A stretch of 64,000 bases of DNA, taken from JAWKWH01 sp963669455. GTDB lineage: Bacteria; Pseudomonadota; Alphaproteobacteria; Rhizobiales; Rhizobiaceae. The position numbers were made by a program, and so were the translations under genes. The stretch lies in contig OY770026.1 in assembly GCA_963669455.1 (NCBI GenBank), positions 2,852,001 through 2,916,000 of the forward strand, read 5' to 3'. Of the stretch, positions 55,747-64,000 are shown in pieces (within the stretch, counting starts at the first letter, position 1; every line of letters starts with the position of its first letter). Below the pieces are notes generated by a model, which made no database searches, was not told the origin of the DNA, and saw only the letters and a list, made by a program, of their open reading frames with translations.

Positions 55747-56403
55747 TCAGTCGGCCGTGTCTTTCAACATCGTGCTGACAAAATCGAACAGACCATGCCG
55801 GCGGTCGCGGCGCAGGCGTTCGGCCCGCATGATCGCTTTTACCGCCGCAAAGGCGCGATCCAGATCGTCATTGACCACGACATAGTCGTATTTCTGCCAT
55901 TGCTCGATTTCCAGGCGCGCATTTTCCAGCCGGTTTTCGATTGTTTTTTCAGAGTCTTCGGCGCGGCGGATAAGCCTGGCCTTCAACTCCCGTAACGATG
56001 GCGGCAAAATGAACACCGATACGACATCGGCCCGCATCTTGTCCTTCAACTGGTCAGCGCCCTGCCAGTCAATATCGAACAGCATGTCGCGGCCGTCGGT
56101 CATGGCCTGTTCTGCCGGTTCGCGCGGTGTTCCGTAAAAATTGCCGTGGACCTCGGCCCATTCCAGCAGTGAATCGGTATCACGAAGATTGGTAAAGTCC
56201 CGTTCCTTGCAGAAATGGTAGTGGACGCCGTCGATTTCACTGGCCCGCCGCTCACGGGTCGTCACGCTGACGGACAGTTCCAGGCCACTGTCGCTTTCAA
56301 GGAGATTACGGGCAATTGTCGACTTTCCCGCACCCGATGGCGAGGACAGCACCAGCATCAGGCCGCGGCGGGCAATGCGGGCAGAGGGTAGATTGGCGCT
56401 CAT
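55747..56403 (-). CDS. gmk: Guanylate kinase
   Basis: About 218 aa. Converts GMP to GDP. The P-loop is SSPSGAGKSTIARNLLE, then the GMP-binding VTTRERRASEIDGVHYHFC and FVFILPPSLREL-like lid region. Start at 56403 (MSANLPSA) is the normal family start; the frame could extend to 56538 but overlaps the yicC gene. The ending FAAVKAIMRAERLRRDR is typical. Confidence 0.96.
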   Translation of the reverse strand: MSANLPSARIARRGLMLVLSSPSGAGKSTIARNLLESDSGLELSVSVTTRERRASEIDGVHYHFCKERDFTNLRDTDSLLEWAEVHGNFYGTPREPAEQAMTDGRDMLFDIDWQGADQLKDKMRADVVSVFILPPSLRELKARLIRRAEDSEKTIENRLENARLEIEQWQKYDYVVVNDDLDRAFAAVKAIMRAERLRRDRRHGLFDFVSTMLKDTAD

Positions 56404-56441
56404 ATGTTCGACACTCCCCGTGACCGCGGAGCAGCGGCCAA

Positions 56442-57326
56442 CTATTCGAGATTTTGAACCTGCTCGCGAAACTGATCGACGACCGCCTTCAATTCCAACC
56501 CGACCGATGTGATCGCAGCAGCATTTGACTTCGAACACAATGTATTCGATTCGCGGTTAAATTCCTGTGCAAGAAAATCGAGCTTCCGGCCAACGGCTGT
56601 TTTGCCGGCCAAAAGGTCGCGCGCAGAGGCGATATGCGCCTTCAGACGGTCGAGTTCCTCACAAATGTCGGCCTTGGCGGCCAGAAACACCGCTTCCTGG
56701 TAGAGTCTTGCCTCATCGAGACTGGTGTCCGCCAGTATTGGTGCGATCTGCGCTTGAAGGCGCTTCCGGATCGCGGCTGTCTCGCGCGAGGGATCGGCAT
56801 TGGCGGTTTCGACCAGTTTTTCGATTTTGGAAACATGATCACGCAGGATGGAAACCAGGGCGGCGCCTTCATCGCTGCGGGCGGATTGCAAATCGGCGAG
56901 CGCCGCTTCAAAACAGGCAAGAATGGCGGTATCGAGCGCGGCTGCGGCCTCGTCATCACAGTCAGATGTTGCCGGCTCAAGAACACCGCGCAGCGATAAA
57001 AGACCATCGGCGCTGGCGGGCCGGCAGCCGAATTGTTCCTCAAGCCGTTTTGCCAATCCGGCGACATCTTTCAAAAAAGCTTCGTTGACCACCGGGGTCG
57101 TCACCGGCGCACGCCGATCAATAGTCAGGTTGGCAAAGACGTTTCCGCGGGTGAATTTTCCCTTTACGGATTTGCGGACCGGCTGTTCCAGGCGATCATA
57201 ACCCGGCGGCAAGCGCAGCCGCACATCGGCCGACTTGCCGTTGACCGACTTTATCTCCCAGGAAATCGCAACATCGCCATGATGGGCGCTTGCGCGTGCA
57301 AATCCGGTCATGCTCTGCAGTGACAT
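56442..57326 (-). CDS. YicC/YloC family endoribonuclease-like protein
   Basis: A 294-aa stress-induced YicC-family protein, implicated in RNA decay in other bacteria. It starts QSMTGFARASAHHGDVAISW and has the family endings KLDFLAQEFNRESNTLCSKS and LELKAVVDQFREQVQNLE. MTGFARAS at 57311 is an alternative start. It lies between mltG and gmk on the same strand, a common order. Confidence 0.94.
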   Translation of the reverse strand: MSLQSMTGFARASAHHGDVAISWEIKSVNGKSADVRLRLPPGYDRLEQPVRKSVKGKFTRGNVFANLTIDRRAPVTTPVVNEAFLKDVAGLAKRLEEQFGCRPASADGLLSLRGVLEPATSDCDDEAAAALDTAILACFEAALADLQSARSDEGAALVSILRDHVSKIEKLVETANADPSRETAAIRKRLQAQIAPILADTSLDEARLYQEAVFLAAKADICEELDRLKAHIASARDLLAGKTAVGRKLDFLAQEFNRESNTLCSKSNAAAITSVGLELKAVVDQFREQVQNLE

Positions 57327-57344
57327 TGACTTTTCCGCCCATGG

Positions 57345-58505
57345 TTATTGCGACGCTTCACCGTCTTCGGTTTTGGCCGCCTTTTTCCGCTCCGCTTCTA
57401 TTTTGCGCCAGCGGGCGACATTTTCATTGTGCTCATCAAGCGTCTTGGCAAACACGTGTCCGCCGGTTCCGTCGGCGACAAAGAACAGCTCATCGGTCTG
57501 CGACGGGTTGGCCACGGCCTCCAGTGCCGCCCGGCCGGGATTTGCAATCGGCGTCGGCGGAAGGCCTTCGATCTGATAGGTGTTGTAAGGTGTCAGCTTG
57601 TCTATATCGGAGCGGTAAATCGGCCTACCAGCCGGCTTTCCCTCGCCTCCAAACAGGCCATAGATGATGGTCGGATCGGATTGCAGGCGCATACCCTTGC
57701 GCAATCGGTTTATGAAAACGCCGGCTACGCGGGTGCGCTCGTCGGCTCTGCCGGTTTCCTTTTCGACGATCGACGCCAGCGTGGCGAACTCGTTCATATC
57801 TGCAAGTGGCAAGTCCGCGCGGCGGCGTTTCCAGATTTCCTCAATCAGCTTTTCCTGATCCATCATCATCTTTTTGATGATTTCTGAGCGCGTCGTTCCC
57901 CTGGCAAAGCGCTGGGTATCGGCAATCAGCGCCCCTTCCGGCGGCACTTCTTGCGGCATGTCACCGACCAATTCCTGATGTTTTGCTATCCGCTGCAAGG
58001 ACTGCGCGACAGTCAAGCCTTCCGGGATGGTGAGTGAATATAGCACAGACTTGCCGCTTTTGAGCAATTCCATGACGTCGTGCATCGAGGCGCCAGCTTT
58101 GATTTCATACTCCCCGGCCTTCAACTGGCCATCATTGCCATAGGCACGAACGCCGATCTGAAAAACCGTCGCGTTGGAGATCATTTCGCGCCGTACCAGC
58201 AAATTGGCAATGTCACTTACACTGCTGGATGGCTTGATCATGACCGTTGAGGTGATGCGAAGCGGGCCTGGACCGTCGAATTCACGATTGCCGAAGTAAA
58301 ACAACACACCGGTGACAATCAATGCCAGGATAACCAGCGACATCATGAAATTCATGAAAACCACAAACCGGTTACGCGACTGACGCGACCTTCTGGGCGG
58401 CGGCGTACCCGCCTCCGGCCTCAACGCCTCGCTGGCGGATTTGGGCATTAATACCCGGCTTGAGTTCTGTCCAAACTCTTTTTTTTCGGATGACTGGTCG
58501 TTCAT
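57345..58505 (-). CDS. mltG: Endolytic transglycosylase MltG
   Basis: A 386-aa inner-membrane lytic transglycosylase that cleaves nascent glycan strands. A cytoplasmic tail and one membrane helix (FMNFMMSLVILALIVTGVLF, residues about 51-70) precede a LysM-like part (LKAGEYEIKAGASM) and the YceG domain with the catalytic Glu in ASIVEKETGRADERTRVAG and RLQSDPTIIYGL. A basic C-terminal tail follows. Confidence 0.95.
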   Translation of the reverse strand: MNDQSSEKKEFGQNSSRVLMPKSASEALRPEAGTPPPRRSRQSRNRFVVFMNFMMSLVILALIVTGVLFYFGNREFDGPGPLRITSTVMIKPSSSVSDIANLLVRREMISNATVFQIGVRAYGNDGQLKAGEYEIKAGASMHDVMELLKSGKSVLYSLTIPEGLTVAQSLQRIAKHQELVGDMPQEVPPEGALIADTQRFARGTTRSEIIKKMMMDQEKLIEEIWKRRRADLPLADMNEFATLASIVEKETGRADERTRVAGVFINRLRKGMRLQSDPTIIYGLFGGEGKPAGRPIYRSDIDKLTPYNTYQIEGLPPTPIANPGRAALEAVANPSQTDELFFVADGTGGHVFAKTLDEHNENVARWRKIEAERKKAAKTEDGEASQ

Positions 58506-58727
58506 GGCCTCAAATCACATCAAAAGTCTATGCTGAACCCCACCCCGCGCAACCAATACCCTGTTTCGGCGACGAATATGGCAAAACGGCGGAAAGTCCT
58601 TCTTACGCTTCCGGTATAAAAATCGCCAGATGCACATTCCAAGTTCTGGATGTGCTCCAGCGGTCAATTCGAAACACTTGCAAATGGACCTGGCTGGCAA
58701 GCGGAGACAGGCGCTTCGAACTGTCTG

Positions 58728-59987
58728 CTAGCCATTGAAACGTTTCAAGACCAGCGAGGCGTTGGTGCCGCCAAATCCGAATGAATTGGACAGGGCGACA
58801 TCGATGGTGCGCTTGCGCGGTTGATTGGGTACCAGATCGATTTCGGTCTCGACATCGGGATTGTCCAGATTGATCGTCGGCGGGGCGATATTATCGCGTA
58901 TGGCAAGCACCGAGAAAATTGCCTCTGCCGCACCGGCTGCGCCGAGCAGATGCCCGATTGAGGATTTGGTCGACGACATCGACACTTTCGATGCGGCATT
59001 GCCGACAACGCGTTCGACCGCGCCAAGCTCAATCGTATCGGCCATTGTCGAGGTGCCGTGAGCATTGATGTAGTCAATGTCCGATGGGCTTAGTCCTGCC
59101 CGCTTGATCGCTGCATGCATGCAACGGTAGGCTCCATCACCATCTTCCGACGGGGCGGTGATGTGAAATGCATCGCCAGTCAGACCGTATCCGACAATTT
59201 CAGCGTATATTTTCGCGCCACGCGCCCTGGCGTGTTCCAGTTCCTCCAGCACGAGCACACCTGAACCTTCGCCCATGACAAAGCCGTCGCGATCACGGTC
59301 ATAAGGCCGCGACGCCCGCTTAGGCGTATCATTGTAACCGGTCGACAGCGCCCTGCAGGCAGCAAATCCGGCAAGCGAAAGCCGGTTGATGGGGGATTCG
59401 GCACCGCCGGCCAGCATCACATCCGCGTCACCGAACATAATCAGCCGCGAGGCATCGCCAATCGCATGCGCTCCCGTGGAGCATGCGGTGACCACCGCAT
59501 GGTTCGGTCCCTTCAATCCGTGGCGTATCGACACCTGGCCTGAGACCAGGTTGATGATGTTTCCGGGGATGAAGAAGGGGGTCACCCGACGCGGCCCGCG
59601 CTCCTTGAGCGTAATGGCGTTCTCGGCAATCCCGGAGATGCCGCCAATGCCCGAACCAATCATCACGCCGGTGGCGTTTTGCTCGTCAGGTGTTTTCGGC
59701 TCCCAGCCGGAATCGGCCAGCGCCTCGTCGGCGGCGGCAATGCCGTACATGATAAAATCATCGACCTTGCGCTGCTCTTTGGGTGCGAGAAAATCGACGG
59801 CATTGAACTCACCGTCGCCATCGCCACGCGGCATCACGTTGGCGATCTTGCAGGCAAGGTCGTCTACCTCAAAATGGTCGACTTTTCTGGCAGCACTTCT
59901 GCCCGACAGCAATTGTGTCCAGCCATGTTCCACGCCCACGCCAAACGGTGAGACCAGGCCCATACCTGTTATCACGACACGCCTCAT
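58728..59987 (-). CDS. fabF: 3-oxoacyl-ACP synthase II
   Basis: A 419-aa KAS II that elongates acyl-ACP. Catalytic Cys in AVVTACSTGAHAIGDA and two His in NAHGTSTMADTIELGAV and KSSIGHLLGAAGAAEAI are present. It begins RRVVITGMGLVSPFGVGVE. It follows acpP by 34 bases in the order fabD-fabG-acpP-fabF-mltG on the minus strand. A 222-bp gap separates it from mltG; I see no gene there. Confidence 0.97.
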   Translation of the reverse strand: MRRVVITGMGLVSPFGVGVEHGWTQLLSGRSAARKVDHFEVDDLACKIANVMPRGDGDGEFNAVDFLAPKEQRKVDDFIMYGIAAADEALADSGWEPKTPDEQNATGVMIGSGIGGISGIAENAITLKERGPRRVTPFFIPGNIINLVSGQVSIRHGLKGPNHAVVTACSTGAHAIGDASRLIMFGDADVMLAGGAESPINRLSLAGFAACRALSTGYNDTPKRASRPYDRDRDGFVMGEGSGVLVLEELEHARARGAKIYAEIVGYGLTGDAFHITAPSEDGDGAYRCMHAAIKRAGLSPSDIDYINAHGTSTMADTIELGAVERVVGNAASKVSMSSTKSSIGHLLGAAGAAEAIFSVLAIRDNIAPPTINLDNPDVETEIDLVPNQPRKRTIDVALSNSFGFGGTNASLVLKRFNG

Positions 59988-60021
59988 GGCATCGATCTCC
60001 AGTGACGCTTGTCACTCAGGG

Positions 60022-60258
60022 TCAGGCAGCAGCCTTATCGATGAATTTGATAGCGTCGCCAACTGTCAGAATGGTTTCTGCTGCGTCATCGGGAATTTCG
60101 ACACCGAACTCTTCTTCAAACGCCATGACGAGCTCTACCGTGTCGAGGCTGTCCGCGCCCAGATCGTCGATAAAGCTAGCCTGCTCGGCGACCTTGTCTG
60201 CTTCCACCCCAAGATGTTCGACGACAATTTTTTTGACCCGTTCTGCGGTATCACTCAT
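60022..60258 (-). CDS. acpP: Acyl carrier protein
   Basis: A 78-aa ACP with the phosphopantetheine Ser in LGADSLDTVELVMAFEEEF. Acidic, all helical, normal length. It sits between fabG (184 bases upstream) and fabF (34 bases downstream). The larger upstream gap probably contains its own promoter, as acpP is usually highly expressed. Confidence 0.97.
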   Translation of the reverse strand: MSDTAERVKKIVVEHLGVEADKVAEQASFIDDLGADSLDTVELVMAFEEEFGVEIPDDAAETILTVGDAIKFIDKAAA

Positions 60259-60442
60259 GTGGAAATCCTCGATTCCGTTTTTGATGCACTCTGGTTAACG
60301 GCAGCATGCCCGCTAATCAAGCCGAAAGATGCCTGACCGACTGGACCGTTTTATGTACCAAACCAGTTCTTCAGCGCGCCGCTTATCACGGGAAAGGCCG
60401 GCAGGCCAAGCCAAAATAGACATGTGGATATGTCTTGCCGGG

Positions 60443-61180
60443 TCAGATCATCGCCATGCCGCCATTGATGTTAAGCGTCTGGCCGGTGATGTAGGCGGCT
60501 TCATCGGAGGCTAAAAAGACCGCTGCGGCGGCAATTTCGTCCGTCTTGCCCATCCGTTTGGCCGGAATTGCGCCCATGATCGTGTCTTTCTGCTTGTCGT
60601 TGAGTTTGTCGGTCATTGCCGAACTGATGAAACCGGGCGCGATGCAATTTACGGTAATGCCGCGCGATGCGATCTCCTGGGCAAGCGATTTGGAAAAACC
60701 CACCATCCCTGCCTTGGAGGCGCAGTAATTGGCCTGCCCGGGATTTCCGGTGATGCCGACAATGGAGGTCACATTGATGATACGGCCCTTTCTTGCCCGC
60801 ATCATCGGATGGGTCAGTTGGCGCGTCAGCATGAATGCGGCGGTCAGATTAACCTCCAGCACCGCATCCCAATCCTCATCCGACATGCGCACAAACAATC
60901 CGTCCCTGGTGATGCCGGCATTGTTGACCAGAATATCGACGCCATCGAGCTCTTCTAATGCCTTTGCCGCCAACGACTTTACCTCGTCGCGGCTGGATAG
61001 GTTGGCGGGGAAAAGTTTGGCCCGATCGCCCAGTTCGTCCGCCAGCGTTTTAAGTTTTTCAACGCGGGTTCCGTGCAGCCCGACAATTGCGCCTTGTGCA
61101 TGAAGGGCGCGCGCGATCGCCTCGCCAATTCCACCTGACGCACCGGTGATGAGCGCCTTGCGGCCGGTGAGATCAAACAT
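60443..61180 (-). CDS. fabG: 3-oxoacyl-ACP reductase
   Basis: A 245-aa SDR that reduces 3-oxoacyl-ACP with NADPH. Cofactor motif KALITGASGGIGEAIARAL, then NNAGITRDGLFVRM, and the Ser-Tyr-Lys triad in INVTSIVGITGNPGQANYCASKAG. The C-terminus ITGQTLNINGGMAMI is diagnostic of FabG. A weak hairpin (AGACAT/ATGTCT at 60418-60435) follows the stop. Confidence 0.97.
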   Translation of the reverse strand: MFDLTGRKALITGASGGIGEAIARALHAQGAIVGLHGTRVEKLKTLADELGDRAKLFPANLSSRDEVKSLAAKALEELDGVDILVNNAGITRDGLFVRMSDEDWDAVLEVNLTAAFMLTRQLTHPMMRARKGRIINVTSIVGITGNPGQANYCASKAGMVGFSKSLAQEIASRGITVNCIAPGFISSAMTDKLNDKQKDTIMGAIPAKRMGKTDEIAAAAVFLASDEAAYITGQTLNINGGMAMI

Positions 61181-61225
61181 CTGACATTCCTTTTCATAAT
61201 CAATAGGCTGGAACAGAGACCCGCT

Positions 61226-62158
61226 TTAAGAAAGTGCTTCGAGCATGTTGTCAATATCGGCGGCGGACCCGGCCGATATCGAGGTCAGGCTGCGATCGAT
61301 CCTGCGTGCAAGCCCGCTTAACACCTTGCCCGCCCCGATTTCGCACAATGTGTCGACATTGTTGGCGGCAAACCACTCGATGGTTTCGCGCCATCTCACC
61401 TGTCCGGTGATCTGTTCGACCAGACGCGTGGCAATGTCTGCGGGATCTGATATCGGGGCTGCAAGGACATTTGCGACAACGGGCACCGATGGTTCGTTCA
61501 TCTGCACCTGGCTCAACGCTTCGGCCATCGCGTCTGCCGCCGGTGCCATCATCTTGGAGTGGAACGGGGCGGAAACCGGCAGCATCAAGGCCCGTTTCGC
61601 CCCTTTTTTCGTGCACAGGCCGGCCGCAGTTTCAACACCTGACTTGCTGCCGGAAATAACCAGCTGCCCACCGCCATTGTCATTGGCGATCTGGCAATCG
61701 CCGGCCTCCTGGCAGGCGGATTCCACTTCGGCCTGCTCCAGTCCGATGATCGCCGCCATCGCCCCCTCACCCACCGGGACGGCGCTTTGCATCGCATTGC
61801 CGCGGATGCGCAGCAGCCTGGCGGTATCTCCAACGGAAAAGACGCCGGCGGCACAAAGCGCCGAATACTCGCCCAAAGAATGACCGGCCACATAGGCTGC
61901 CTTGTCTTTGAGGACCAGTCCGCGCCCTTCAAGCGCCCTAAGGGCAGCCATGGAAACCGCCATCAACGCTGGTTGTGCATTGGCTGTCAGCGTCAGCCGG
62001 TCTTCCGGACCGTTCCAGATGATATCGGAGAGCTTTTCGCCAAGCGCCTCATCGACCTCGTCGAATATCCGGCCAGCGTCGGGGAAAACCTCGGCCAGTT
62101 TTTTGCCCATGCCAACCGTCTGACTACCCTGTCCGGGAAATGTAAATGCGACAGCCAT
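61226..62158 (-). CDS. fabD: Malonyl-CoA:ACP transacylase
   Basis: A 310-aa enzyme that loads malonyl groups on ACP. It begins MAVAFTFPGQGSQTVGMGK, has the active-site Ser in AGHSLGEYSAL and the catalytic His in LPVSAPFHSKMM. MAVAFT at 62158 is the family start; the frame extends to 62233 without support. First gene of the fab operon; its promoter lies in the 357-bp divergent gap. Confidence 0.96.
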   Translation of the reverse strand: MAVAFTFPGQGSQTVGMGKKLAEVFPDAGRIFDEVDEALGEKLSDIIWNGPEDRLTLTANAQPALMAVSMAALRALEGRGLVLKDKAAYVAGHSLGEYSALCAAGVFSVGDTARLLRIRGNAMQSAVPVGEGAMAAIIGLEQAEVESACQEAGDCQIANDNGGGQLVISGSKSGVETAAGLCTKKGAKRALMLPVSAPFHSKMMAPAADAMAEALSQVQMNEPSVPVVANVLAAPISDPADIATRLVEQITGQVRWRETIEWFAANNVDTLCEIGAGKVLSGLARRIDRSLTSISAGSAADIDNMLEALS

Positions 62159-62515
62159 CCGCTCGTACCCTTTTTTGTCTTTTATTACGTCCTGGCCGTG
62201 GTGACGTACCGGCCAGGCTGCGTCAAGTGCCACTCGACAATCGCGCCGAACAGTTCATTTCCACCGGCCAGATGAAAACCCGGCACGAAGAAGGTTGCTA
62301 CAGATGAAACGCCTTAGCGGCGAAACATCAAACTGACATGTTTGGGAATTAACCAATTAACCATACTGATCAAGCGAAAACAAAATGTTTCATTTCCACT
62401 ATTTACTATTTTCTACAATTGGAGTTCCACAAACGGATTTTCTCGACTAAAAGAATATTAACAAATCCCTAATCCACCAATTCGAGGCGGATGCGGGAAA
62501 CGGAGTAGATGAGTT
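62159..62515. promoter_or_regulatory. Divergent promoter region of fabD and the coiled-coil gene
   Basis: A 357-bp gap, AT-rich from about 62330 to 62475. It holds TTAA-N7-CTAA at 62458-62472, close to a CtrA box (TTAA-N7-TTAA), and TTAA-N4-TTAA at 62349-62360. No gene or terminator is seen. CtrA control of the downstream coiled-coil gene is possible but untested. Confidence 0.4.
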
Positions 62516-64000
62516 ATGCGTTTTGTGAGTTACCTAAAACGCCAGTCCGGAAATGATGACCCATTCCTCGGGCTGGAAAGTGATATGAATGAAGCTTTGG
62601 AGCTGGAATTTAAGGCGGAAGCAATTCCAGGCAAAAAGACGGCGCAGGCAAGCCCACCGCTGGCTCCTGCCGATGAAATGCCGGATTTACCGGAACTTCC
62701 GGCAGTGGCAGAGGACGCTTTCAGCCAGGAAAGGCTGACCTCCAACACGAAGAAATTCATGTCGGGGCTTGAAACGTTTGAAGCTCAGTTCAATGACTCA
62801 CAAGCGGACCTGAAGGAAATCAGCGAGAAAGTCGCCAATCTGGCTGTGAACCAGCATTTGACGCGTGATTTTTTGAACCTGATGCAGGAAAGCCTGCATA
62901 ACGCAAACGCAACAGAGCTGAACAACAAGGATCTGTCTGCCAAAAACCGGGCCCTTTCCAGCCAACTCGAAAGCGCAAAGTCACTCAACATACAGCTCCG
63001 TAGCGGGCTTGAGGAGATTCAGCGCCGTGAGACCAAGCTTGAGCAGGAAAAGGAAATGCTGCGCTCGGCACTTGCGTCGACCACTGACGAGCTTGGCGAA
63101 ACCCGCAAGGAAGCCGCTGCGATCGATACCGACCTTGCGGAACTTCGCCGTGAATTTGCCACCAAGTCTTCGCTTGCCGACAAACTCATGCGCGACAATG
63201 AATTGATCAGGGAGAAACACGTCAATCTGTCGGTTGATCTTGATGCCGCGCTGAAATCTGCCAGCGAAATGCGCCGCAAGCATGATGAATTGTCTACGAA
63301 CCTGAAGGGAACGTCAGCCGAACTGGCCGAAACGCTGTCGCAATTGACGGTATCGCAGCAGGAAGTCGCCCGGGTTACCCGCGAGTTGGAAACCCGCTCT
63401 ACGAAACTTACCGAAACAAGCGAAGCGCTTAGAACAGCCGAATATGAGCGTGATGAGCTGGCGAACCGGCTGACTGGTGAAATTCAGTCTATTCGCAATG
63501 AAAACCAGAACCTGCAGACGCGCTTTGAAGCTGCTTCGCGCGAGCAGGCAACCGCAACCGATGAATTGATCGCCATCAAGCTCAAACTCAATGATGCGGT
63601 GTCAGAACGGCGCGTTGCCGATGAAAAACTGGCGGCGATGACCAAGGAGATAGACAAGGAGCGGCGGGACCATTCGTCTGCGACAACCAAACTCTCCGAG
63701 ATCAATCTGGAGCGGGCTTCTGAACGCGTTGTCGTCGAATCGGCGCAACAGCAGTTGAAAGATCAGCAAGATGAAATTGCCCGGCTGAAGGAAGAGATCA
63801 GGCAGTTGGCCCGCGATGAGCGCCTTTATCAGGCCAAGCAGGAAAGCACACCGGTCGCAGAAAAGAGCGACACGGCATTAAGGCCCGCTGCAAAACCCCG
63901 CAATCAGGCCGCCCGGGTAGCCAAGTCGAAGACGGAAGATACCCCCGCCAGCAGTGGACAAGCCGAAGCCAAAACCGCCGGCAGCGGACAGGCCGAAGCC
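62516..64000 (+). CDS. Long coiled-coil protein, 3' end outside the window
   Basis: 495 codons are visible with no stop. The N-terminus MRFVSYLKRQSG is followed by a Pro-rich linker (residues about 45-70) and then about 350 residues of almost unbroken heptad-like coiled coil rich in Glu, Leu, Ala and Ser. The visible end turns Ala/Pro-rich and begins a repeat of about SGQAEA. There is no signal or membrane segment. Such proteins can act in polarity, cell shape or chromosome organisation, but no family is identified. GGAG lies about 11 bases upstream. Confidence 0.85.
   Translation, partial: MRFVSYLKRQSGNDDPFLGLESDMNEALELEFKAEAIPGKKTAQASPPLAPADEMPDLPELPAVAEDAFSQERLTSNTKKFMSGLETFEAQFNDSQADLKEISEKVANLAVNQHLTRDFLNLMQESLHNANATELNNKDLSAKNRALSSQLESAKSLNIQLRSGLEEIQRRETKLEQEKEMLRSALASTTDELGETRKEAAAIDTDLAELRREFATKSSLADKLMRDNELIREKHVNLSVDLDAALKSASEMRRKHDELSTNLKGTSAELAETLSQLTVSQQEVARVTRELETRSTKLTETSEALRTAEYERDELANRLTGEIQSIRNENQNLQTRFEAASREQATATDELIAIKLKLNDAVSERRVADEKLAAMTKEIDKERRDHSSATTKLSEINLERASERVVVESAQQQLKDQQDEIARLKEEIRQLARDERLYQAKQESTPVAEKSDTALRPAAKPRNQAARVAKSKTEDTPASSGQAEAKTAGSGQAEA

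Noticed and set aside
62349..62360. TTAA-N4-TTAA read as a CtrA box
   Set aside because: The spacing is four, not the seven of the CtrA consensus. Only the 62458-62472 site is close enough to mention.

Overview
The window reads as an ordinary chromosome segment of an alphaproteobacterium of the order Hyphomicrobiales (Rhizobiales). This rests on gene families and order recognised from translated sequence: HdaA, a PutR-type Lrp regulator beside a bifunctional PutA, Aap-type amino-acid transport genes, an NDUFS4-like complex I subunit, the uvrC-pgsA-moaD-moaE run, and the lptF-lptG-lptD-surA-pdxA-rsmA / gmk-yicC-mltG-fabF-acpP-fabG-fabD block. The genus cannot be fixed from sequence alone. No rRNA or CRISPR was seen.

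Layout: 1-3501 holds ppx (cut by the window edge) and ppk, a translationally coupled polyphosphate pair on the minus strand. 3697-5172 encodes a zinc-finger protein and a FAD monooxygenase. 5173-8876 is a visibly AT-richer island of four poorly characterised genes, mostly with TTG starts, ending at a dispersed repeat. 9123-11749 has a DUF2459 gene and Aap-type ATPase and binding-protein genes without permeases. metC, tRNA-Arg(TCT), an NDUFS4-like gene, tRNA-Pro(TGG) and an unusual secreted protein follow. 15208-19550 holds hdaA, an AI-2E transporter, a CDP-alcohol phosphatidyltransferase and purM-purN. 19554-25172 has a molybdopterin oxidoreductase, a secreted protein beside RNase T2, a lipoprotein, a GST cut by a stop codon, and a Na+/Ca2+ exchanger. 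25177-29356 is SDR-uvrC-pgsA-moaD-moaE.

29542-33253 is a catabolic-looking cluster: a divergent GntR regulator, a TAXI binding protein, a class IV aminotransferase and a ProC homologue. ndk, DinB, putA and putR follow. A decayed MFS gene (39033-39795) is preceded by a candidate leader peptide and an intrinsic terminator. Next come an ABC-F ATPase, a LysE exporter, a crotonase, a methyltransferase with holC, and pepA. The envelope and housekeeping block (lptF to fabD) runs to 62158. The window ends inside a long coiled-coil protein gene.

Functional themes are phosphate and polyphosphate storage (ppk/ppx), purine synthesis, proline and amino-acid catabolism (putA/putR, TAXI cluster, aap genes, metC), molybdenum cofactor synthesis plus a molybdoenzyme, LPS transport to the outer membrane, and fatty-acid initiation and elongation. 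The least explained signals are the 8.9, 15.1 and 33.3 kb repeat family, the AT-rich island, the leader/terminator ahead of the broken MFS gene, the duplicated aapP 3' end around the DUF2459 gene, and the secreted protein with a plant IQM-like C-terminal motif.
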